A program made the translations under genes and the position numbers. From NCBI RefSeq assembly GCF_044068625.1, contig NZ_JBIPKH010000012.1, positions 1-64,000 of the forward strand: a stretch of 64,000 nucleotides of DNA, given 5' to 3'. Position 1 is the stretch's first letter. The number at the start of each line of letters is the position of its first letter. Positions 1 through 7,200 of the stretch are shown here, one piece after another. The notes beneath the pieces are model-generated. The model did no database searches. It saw only the letters and a list, made by a program, of their open reading frames with translations, and was not told the origin of the DNA. Source of the stretch: Desulfurivibrio sp044068625 (GTDB taxonomy: Bacteria > Desulfobacterota > Desulfobulbia > Desulfobulbales > Desulfurivibrionaceae).

Positions 1-243
1 AAAATTTATTTATTTTTTTGCCGACAGCTTTCAGTTGGGGCAGAATGTTAAAGTGTGAATTTCTAGTTTTTTGCCTAGGGCATTTTTTCGAAAAAAAGAT
101 GACGATTGATAATCCTAAATAACCGTTGTTTTTTTCACCCAAGTTCGGTTTCCCGAAAACCGAACTTAACGCAGTGGTATCCTGTAATCTTTAACCTCTG
201 AATTAACCTCTTGTTTTCGGCAAGCTATTCCCAGTTGCGTGGC
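1..243. other. AT-rich non-coding upstream region
   Basis: No convincing gene is seen here. The first 200 bases are much richer in A and T than the rest of the window. They contain a T6-CG-A6 palindrome at 83-96 and a strong inverted repeat at 141-167 (listed separately). The region lies directly upstream of a sigma-54-like promoter, so I read it as the control region of the secreted-protein gene at 521. Short reading frames on both strands have no ribosome binding site or recognisable product. Confidence 0.6.
141..167. promoter_or_regulatory. Perfect 11-bp inverted repeat, possible activator site
   Basis: AAGTTCGGTTT at 141-151 and its exact reverse complement AAACCGAACTT at 157-167 are separated by five bases. 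Neither strand has a T-tract after the stem, so it does not look like a terminator. Its centre (about 154) is roughly 116 bases upstream of the start site predicted from the sigma-54-like promoter at 244-259. That is a normal position for a palindromic enhancer-binding-protein site. The inverted repeat is directly visible; its role is inference. Confidence 0.5.
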
Positions 244-259
244 TGGACCGATAATTGCA
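244..259 (+). promoter_or_regulatory. Putative sigma-54 (-24/-12) promoter
   Basis: TGGACCGATAATTGCA matches the sigma-54 consensus TGGCACG-N4-TTGCA at all but two of the fixed positions. The GG and GC dinucleotides are separated by exactly ten bases, as the sigma factor requires. The predicted transcription start is near 270, leaving a leader of about 250 bases before the ATG at 521. No sigma-54 activator gene lies in the window. Confidence 0.55.
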
Positions 260-269
260 TGCGGGGACG

Positions 270-520
270 TGGTTCGCAGATTCAAGGCCGGCTGCTGGTC
301 TGGGGAGACGGTGGCAGACGGCATCATTGCGCGTGCTACCAGGTTGTATTTCCCCAGTGCTACCTGGTCGCAGCCAGATCCTGGGGGACTGCCATGACGG
401 CTCCATGGCCGTTTGGCTTGACCCCATGGAAGTATGTGTCGTTAAAAGGTCTTTGAGTCTGGGAGGCGTGCCAAGAGGTAACTGGAGAGATTTTATAACA
501 AAAAAGAGGAGGTTATTGCA
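270..520 (+). other. Long 5' leader of secreted-protein gene, possibly structured
   Basis: About 250 bases lie between the predicted start site and the ATG at 521. Inverted repeats are visible, including ACCAGGT (338-344) with ACCTGGT (362-368), and a short ACGGC...GCCGT hairpin near 397-412. I compared it by eye with c-di-GMP and cobalamin riboswitch consensus patterns and found no match. Short reading frames inside it lack good ribosome binding sites. It ends with a strong Shine-Dalgarno sequence, GAGGAGGT at 506-513. Confidence 0.35.
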
Positions 521-2155
521 ATGAGTTGGGACAGTGGCAGGAAATTAACTACAGCGGTTTGCATGCTATCATGCTTGCCCGTCGTTGGCATTGGTTGGTC
601 GCCGGCATCGGCGGAACAGGCCAATACGGTTGCCTATATTTCTCCGCAACACATTTTCTCGCTCAATGACGTCCAGGGAGATGGGTCTGGCTCCTACTAT
701 GGAGTCGATTGCCTGGAAATGAGCAAGGGGGAGCGGGATACCAAGGATGGCTTGATCTATTATGCCATTGATTCCGCCTATGGTTTTGATGTGAAAGATT
801 TTGACCCCAGTGTGGCCATGGAGCCAAGAGCGGTTGATGGCAAACATGAAGAGGGCTGGGTAGCCAATATCTATGATGGAAGCGGTAAGATCATTGGGGT
901 GAAGGCTAAAACCCCCGGGACTCCTTTTTTCAAAACTGGGGCCTTGAAAGGGGAATGGCTTGGCGGTCTGGGCGGCAACATGGTTAAGGCGTCTTCGGAG
1001 CACTATGTCGTCATGGACCACGTCCTCAACTCCCCCTGGATGCCGGATCTTGTTGAAGGTATGGACTATACCATCAGGTGGAAAGATGAGGGCCCTCTCT
1101 ATAAATGGGGTAATTACACCAAGAAGCCCACCACAATACGTTTTTATGCCAATATTCCGCTGCCTGCAGCCTGGAAGGCTCCCGGAGCCAGCTATACGGT
1201 TACAGCGGCCAAACTAAGCATTAAACACACCACCACCAATAGCCCCAATGACCAGATTCGCCCGGAAGGTTTTGGTAACCACAACGCCACCGGCATTCTG
1301 CCCCGGTATACCATCGGCCCCGACGGGAGTTGGTTGTCGGCGGTTGCTGCCTACGAGGGTGACGGGCATTTTATCCCAGAGGGTACGGTGCTGCGCGACG
1401 CCAACGGTCAGTACACCAATGCCTGGTATACCACGCTGGACCGCGATCCTTTTGCCGGATCCAATCCGAGATGGCGGTTGAAGTCGGCGAAATATGGGCA
1501 GGATTTACCAGGGGTTGAGCTGCCGCAATATACCGTGGGGCAAATTACCACCACAACCATTGATTTGTTGGCGGATATGTCGGACCCCGAAACCGGGGAA
1601 ATGATTCCGTCGGTCCTTAGAGACAGTAGAAACTGGAATGCCTATCTGGACCACTCGGGTGATGGTCTGGATGATGAAAATGGTATGAAATTGACGCCGG
1701 ATTTTGACCTTAATGTCTATATCAAGGGCGAATACAATGGAGCGGAGCTTTACCACGCAACGCTCTATATTGAATATGAGGACCCCAACCTGGAAGGACC
1801 ACCGCTTGCCGGCAATGATGTCACTATTGCGGAGCTTGATGCCCCGGTCACCATTAGAGAGGGTGACAGCGCCGATATAAGAGTGAGCGTAAAAAACAAC
1901 CTTAGCGGTGAGGCTTCCGGGGTCTTGTTTCTCAAGGGGACGGTAATAAGGGGTAACAGAATCGAGGTGGTGGAGAGCGTGGAGATCGAGTTTACCACCC
2001 CTGCTGACTCTTCTGCCGCGGTGTTAAGCCATGGCTGGACAGCCCCAGACAGCCCTGGCGATATTCACTGGTCCGCCGTTGTGGTGGCCGATGATGATCG
2101 TGATTCCTCCAACAACGCCGCGACCGCCGTTACCAAGGTAACCAGGCTTAAATAA
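521..2155 (+). CDS. Secreted protein of unknown function with C-terminal CARDB-like domain
   Basis: The 544-residue product begins with a signal peptide (hydrophobic stretch about residues 10-28, likely cleavage after ASA near residue 31). The body is rich in Gly, Asp, Tyr and Trp and I do not recognise it. Residues from about 430 onward form a beta-rich segment with phrases such as VTIREGDSADIRVSVKN and a closing DDDRDSSNNAATAVTKV, typical of CARDB-like Ig-type domains of secreted proteins. The ATG at 521 has a strong ribosome binding site (GAGGAGGT). The gene stands alone behind a sigma-54-like promoter and converges on a minus-strand operon of other exported proteins, which suggests but does not prove a shared envelope role. 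It is probably periplasmic or extracellular. Confidence 0.75.
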   Translation: MSWDSGRKLTTAVCMLSCLPVVGIGWSPASAEQANTVAYISPQHIFSLNDVQGDGSGSYYGVDCLEMSKGERDTKDGLIYYAIDSAYGFDVKDFDPSVAMEPRAVDGKHEEGWVANIYDGSGKIIGVKAKTPGTPFFKTGALKGEWLGGLGGNMVKASSEHYVVMDHVLNSPWMPDLVEGMDYTIRWKDEGPLYKWGNYTKKPTTIRFYANIPLPAAWKAPGASYTVTAAKLSIKHTTTNSPNDQIRPEGFGNHNATGILPRYTIGPDGSWLSAVAAYEGDGHFIPEGTVLRDANGQYTNAWYTTLDRDPFAGSNPRWRLKSAKYGQDLPGVELPQYTVGQITTTTIDLLADMSDPETGEMIPSVLRDSRNWNAYLDHSGDGLDDENGMKLTPDFDLNVYIKGEYNGAELYHATLYIEYEDPNLEGPPLAGNDVTIAELDAPVTIREGDSADIRVSVKNNLSGEASGVLFLKGTVIRGNRIEVVESVEIEFTTPADSSAAVLSHGWTAPDSPGDIHWSAVVVADDDRDSSNNAATAVTKVTRLK

Positions 2156-2190
2156 CAGGGATAAACTGGATCTAATCTCATCGAGTCATT

Positions 2191-4182
2191 CTACCAGCGT
2201 ACCTCCACCGGCTCCGAAGGATTGCCTTCGGAGCCGTTTTCCGTTTGCCAGACCAGGCGGTAGCGGGAGCTGCGGTGTTGGGGTGGGTTGGCGTCCACCA
2301 GCCGGCCGCTGCCGCTGACGCCGCTGCTGATGGTCAGCCAGGGGGCGTCGCTGCTTTCCTGGCGTTGCAGGGCCACCGTAAATGGCTTGGGCGGGGCCTT
2401 GAAGGTGATCTCCACGTGGGTAAAGGGGGTGGTCAGGGCTTTGGCTCTCGGTTTAGCGGGGGTGGGGATCTCGGGGGGGGCGACCATTACCAGGAGTCGC
2501 TGGCTGGCCTGGCTGGGCCGCTGCCTGGCGTCAACCGCCACCAGGGCATACCAGTAGCCCTGGCCCGGTTTGACCTCGTTGTCCACGTAGCGACGGGCCT
2601 GGGCCGGGAGATTCTCCTTGATCACCACCCCTTCCTGGCGGGATTCCAGGCCGCGCAGCAGGGTAAAACCGGCGGTTTTTTGCTCGGGGGGACCGGGTTC
2701 AAAGGTGATGATCACCTGCCCGTCGCTGCCGTCCAACCCGGTGACCCGGGGGCTGGGGGGTGGCGAGAGATCCTCCACCTCCACCACCACCTCCCGGCTG
2801 GGGGGGCTGAGCTGATTGTCGTAAGCCACCGCGATCACCCGGTAGAGGAAGGTGCCGTGGGTTTCGGGGCTGAGTTGATCACGGTATTCCCGCTCCGAGA
2901 TGATCCGGGCATTGAGCCGCGACCAGCGGTCACTCTCCCGCTCGCGCTTTTCCACCAGGTAGCCGGCCACCGGGTATTGGGCGGCCTCCCAGCGCAGAAT
3001 CACCTGGATCGGGTTGACGGCGGCGGTCACTTTGCCGGGGGCCGGTGGCGGCCGGCGGTTGAGGGGGGCGGCGATGGCCGGGGCCGACGGTTCCCCCAGG
3101 TTGCCCCGGGGTCCCACGGCTCGCAGGCGGTAGTGGTAGTTGACTCCGCCGATCACCGTGGTGTCGATGAACCTTTTGCTGTCGGGTTTTAAGCCTTGGG
3201 GGGTCAGGTTGCTGTAGAGCCCGTCATAACTGGTTGAGCGTTCCACGATATAGCCGGCGGTGTTGGGGGTGCCATCCGGGCGCCAGTTGATCACCACCCG
3301 TTCCGCCTCGGGGTGGGCCGTGATCTCTGAAGGAGGCTTGAGGGCCGCCAGGTCGGGGACGAAAAAAGAGGTGGCTGCCGGCTGGCTGCGGCGGCCAAAG
3401 AGGTCGAGACTGGCCACCTGATAGGTCACCTCCTGCTCCACCGGTACCAGGGGGTCCCGATGGGTCGGGTTTTCCAGATCCCACTCCAGACCGAGGATCA
3501 GGGTGGACTCCGGCAGTGGGGCCGGGATTCTGCCGCCGTCGAACCGTTCCAGGTGGTAGGCGATCACCGGCACCAGAGGATCCTGGGGGGGCGGCTGCCA
3601 GAAGAGCGCTACCCCGTCCGGTTCCACCTGGCCGCGCAGTTGCGCCGGTGGAGCGGGCAGCGGCGAGGCGACCCGGCTGTCCACCGGTGGGGAGGAGAGT
3701 ACGGTCCGGCCGGCTGCGCCCTCCCCGGTCAAGCCGGTTACCCGGTAGGACTTAAGGCCGCCGGGGACATCCCGCAGCACCCAGCCCAGGCCCAGGGCCT
3801 GGGCCCGTTCAAAGGAACTCATGGCGTTGAGGCCCAGGATGGCATAGAGCAGATCCCGGCCCTCCGCATCGGTGGGGCCGGGCAGATTGGCGACCAGCTC
3901 CCTGATCTCTTCGATCTCATCCCGGCTCAGCACGGCCAGGGTGGTTTCCGCCAGAGGGACGATGCGCTCCACCAGCACCGTTTGGTCTTCACCCGTGAGC
4001 CGCCAGCCTCCCTCCGGCCATTGGCCCAAAGGGGGGAACCAGAAGAGGCGGACCTCGCCGCGGCCGTCGGAGACCGCCAGCAGGCCGCCGTCGGGCTCTT
4101 GCTTGGCCTGGGCCAAACCGCCAAAGGCCAGGCTTATGATCAGGGCCAGGCAGCAACAGATCAGATTATGCCAAAGCTTCAT
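2191..4182 (-). CDS. Exported fibronectin type III repeat protein
   Basis: The product has 663 residues. A signal peptide (hydrophobic about 8-20, AQA cleavage near 26) is followed by a beta-rich N-terminal segment. About five fibronectin type III-like units then run from roughly residue 177 to the C-terminus. Their repeated signs are Pro-rich linkers (PPAQL, PPSEI, PPAPGKV, PPPSPRV), strands such as VVINWRPDG and VILRWEAA, and tyrosine-corner strands such as YHYRLRAVGPRG. Such domains usually mediate binding or act as spacers on secreted proteins. It is the last gene of a four-gene minus-strand set, 28 bases after its neighbour, with GAGGGA upstream of the ATG. No enzymatic motif is seen. 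Confidence 0.8.
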   Translation of the reverse strand: MKLWHNLICCCLALIISLAFGGLAQAKQEPDGGLLAVSDGRGEVRLFWFPPLGQWPEGGWRLTGEDQTVLVERIVPLAETTLAVLSRDEIEEIRELVANLPGPTDAEGRDLLYAILGLNAMSSFERAQALGLGWVLRDVPGGLKSYRVTGLTGEGAAGRTVLSSPPVDSRVASPLPAPPAQLRGQVEPDGVALFWQPPPQDPLVPVIAYHLERFDGGRIPAPLPESTLILGLEWDLENPTHRDPLVPVEQEVTYQVASLDLFGRRSQPAATSFFVPDLAALKPPSEITAHPEAERVVINWRPDGTPNTAGYIVERSTSYDGLYSNLTPQGLKPDSKRFIDTTVIGGVNYHYRLRAVGPRGNLGEPSAPAIAAPLNRRPPPAPGKVTAAVNPIQVILRWEAAQYPVAGYLVEKRERESDRWSRLNARIISEREYRDQLSPETHGTFLYRVIAVAYDNQLSPPSREVVVEVEDLSPPPSPRVTGLDGSDGQVIITFEPGPPEQKTAGFTLLRGLESRQEGVVIKENLPAQARRYVDNEVKPGQGYWYALVAVDARQRPSQASQRLLVMVAPPEIPTPAKPRAKALTTPFTHVEITFKAPPKPFTVALQRQESSDAPWLTISSGVSGSGRLVDANPPQHRSSRYRLVWQTENGSEGNPSEPVEVRW
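2209..2240 (+). terminator. Rho-independent terminator, embedded in the convergent gene
   Basis: A perfect 12-bp stem (2209-2220 with 2225-2236) has a four-base loop (ATTG) and is followed on the plus strand by TTTT. It lies 54 bases after the stop of the gene at 521-2155 and would end its transcript. It sits inside the last codons of the convergent minus-strand gene, so the same bases encode protein on the other strand. Confidence 0.75.
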
Positions 4183-4210
4183 GGGTTGTCCCTCAGGTTA
4201 CGATCCTTTT

Positions 4211-7200
4211 TTAAATACTGAAGCAGACATTGAGATCCCGGGTCAGCGGGAGCGGAATGGAGGTGCAGACGTCCAGTTTGACCGGCGGCGCTTCGACGTG
4301 GATCCTGAGCGAGCGGCCGATGGTCCCTTTTCTGCCGCCGCAGGGCACCCAGTAGCGCAGGCCAGCCGAGGCCTGGAAATCGGCGCTCAGGTGGGCGGAA
4401 GGCGAGATTCTGATTCCCACCAGGGCGTCGGCGTAGAGCTGGCCGGCCGCCACCTCGACGAAGCAGATCTTGGGGGTTTCAAAGGCGATCCCGCCGCCCA
4501 CCGCGTAGCCCACCTTGGAACCAATATGCAGATAACCGTAGGTGTCCAGGATCAGCAGATGGGCTTTGACGTAGGGGCCGCCATAACGGCCGGCATAGAT
4601 CTCCCAGTGGCTTTTGCTGAAATAGAGGCCCACGGTCCCCAGGTCGTTTTCGTTGCCCTGGGGAATCGAAACCTTGACGGTGCCGCCGAACATGCTGAAA
4701 CCGCCCCAGACCTTGCCGTGGAAAATTCCGTTGCCGTACTGGAAATAGCCGTCGGCCAGGGCGATTCCCATCAGTTTTACCGGGCTGAAGCGCATGCGGT
4801 AAATGTTGTCGTTGGGGGAGACCGAAAGGCGGCCACTCATCTCAAAGACCCCCTGATCCGCCGAAACAACGGTGATCCCCGCCGAATAGACCTGATTGCC
4901 GCTCTGGTTGGGGATCGCTTTTAAGGGATCGCCTTCAAAGACCTTGACGTCGAAGCCATGGGCCAGGCCGCCGTTAACCATTTTCAGCACCACCCCGGGA
5001 AAGATGGGGGCGTTGACCGGCACCTTGTCGGCATGGGTCAGCCAGTACTCCTTGCCGTTGAAGGAGCCGTAGCGAAAGGTGGCCTCCACCGGACTGTCCA
5101 TGCCAAACAGCTTGGCGCTGACCTTGCCGCCGAAACTGTCTTGGACCCCGCCGCCGGAATTGGCGGCCAGCAGCAGGGGCTCCAGGGAGGCGTAGCGAAC
5201 CGGGCCCCCGGCCATGGCGCCGGGAGTGTGGAGCTGGGGGAGAACCTCGGTCTCCACCAGGGGATTGCCCGGGGGGAATGCCACCCCGACCTTGAAGGGG
5301 GTGTGGGTGGGGCCGCTGGCGGTAACCAGATAACCCGGCTTTTTAATTTCATAAAAGAGGGAGATGGTCGCTGAACTCAGCCCGGCCATGGTGATCCCGC
5401 CATCGAGCTTGAAGGAGAGCCGTTCCGCCGCCTGGACGTTCTGATGGGGGGTTACGCGGAGGCTGTTGAGCTCGAGTTTGGCGCCGCCAAACCCGGTACT
5501 CCGGTTCAGGGAAACCGTTTGCTGGCTCAGGTTGTGTTTAAGGGCGGCAAAACCGTCCATGGAGAAAAAGAGGTCGTCCAGCAGGGTCTGGGCAAAGGGC
5601 CGCTGGTCGTCCCGAAACTCAAAGGTGGTATCGGTGGTAATGCCCCAGCCCCAACTCCGGCGGCTGAAACTCTTTACCTGGCTGCTCATCTTGACGGGGC
5701 CGTAATCCTCCACCGCCACCAGGCCTTTGGTATCAAACTGAAAGTTGACTTCAGCACTGGCCTGGCCCTGGGCATAGGAGAGGGTGGCGTCCCCGCCGGT
5801 TATCTCGATCTCCGGCCAGGGCACCCGGACCCGCATGTTTTGGTATTTGGCGTCCAGCTGGTGGTTGGCGGCCAGCACCTCGATGGCCTCGAATTCGATG
5901 CTGCCGGCGCCCAGGGCATGGGAAAAGTTGCCGAAACGGGCCTGGCCGCAGACCCCCTGGTCGGCGATCCCCCAGTTGGCCACCGGCACGTTGAGATCGG
6001 CCAGATTGAAGAGGTAGGGATAAAGCCTGGCGTTCTCACCCAGGTGGACCCCCACCCATTGCCGGTTGGCCGCGGCGGCTGGACTCTCCTCGCCCCGGCC
6101 GGGTTTGGTGCCGGGGGAGGGAACAAAACCCCGGCGGCCGGCACTGCCGCAGGCCGCCTCGCCCTGCTCCCGGCTGAGATCGATCCGGACATCGTCGGAC
6201 TCGATCTGAAAGAGGCTCCAACCGATCTGGGTCAGGGCCAGGGTCTGGCCGGCGGCGTACCAGCCGGAGTCGGGGATCAGCGGGGCGGTCAGGCCATTCC
6301 ACCGGGGAGATTGGGCGCCGCCCATCCCCACCAGGCGGATGCCGCTGTCCGCCACCTGGATATCCAGGGTGGCCCGCAGCTCCTGACCGGCCTCTCCCGC
6401 CAGCCCCCGCAGCACCCCCTTGAGGCCCGGCAGGCCATCCAGCGGCTTGTTGAGGGAGGAGCTGTTGATGGTGCCGTGGGTCACGGTCAGGCCGTCGGGC
6501 ACCTCCCAGTTGTTAAAGTCGATATCCACATAGTGCCGGCCCATGCCGCTGGGACCATCGGGCAGGGTGAAGAAAAGGGTGCCCCGACCGCTGTAGCGGC
6601 CGTTGTTGACCGCAATCCGCCCCTGCAGGCCGGAGATGATGAAATAGTTGCCGTCGGCCACCGGAAACTGGAAGGCGCAGGGCTCGCCGGGGTTGGGGGC
6701 CTTGACCAGATAGGTCTTGGGGGGGGCGACCACGCTTTCGGGCTGATCAAAGATGGGCACTTGCACCACCACCCCGCCCTGATGCTGCATTTCCCAACGG
6801 GTGATCACCCGTTCGCCGTCGCCGAGCAGGGCCTCCACGGTCAGGGTGCGTTTGACTCCCGCCGGATCCAGGGGCAGGGGGGGAGAGGTGAAGTTGATGC
6901 TGTCCGGCAGTGGGGCGTCGGTGTAGCTGCCCTCGGCATCGACCGCGGTTCTGATCGGGGAGGGACCCACCGTAAGCGAGCGCTCCTCGATCAGCACCCC
7001 ATCCACCAGCCAGCGGAGAATGATGCCGCCCTGGCCGTAGTAGCGCAGCCGAGCCTGGGCGTAGAACGCCTCGTCACAGCTGGAGGCGGTGGCGTCGCCT
7101 TGGGCCATCAGCTCCCCGGCCAGGGAGGAGATGCCGGGCTCGGGGCTCACCTGCAGCTCCAGAGCCTCCAGGCCGCTTGGCTGCATTTGTTGGAGATGCT

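Noticed and set aside
270..520. c-di-GMP or cobalamin riboswitch in the leader
   Set aside because: The conserved cores of these riboswitches are not found by eye. Only generic hairpins are visible.
203..524. Short open frames in the leader before 521
   Set aside because: They overlap on both strands, have no ribosome binding site or recognisable product, and coincide with the predicted sigma-54 promoter and leader.
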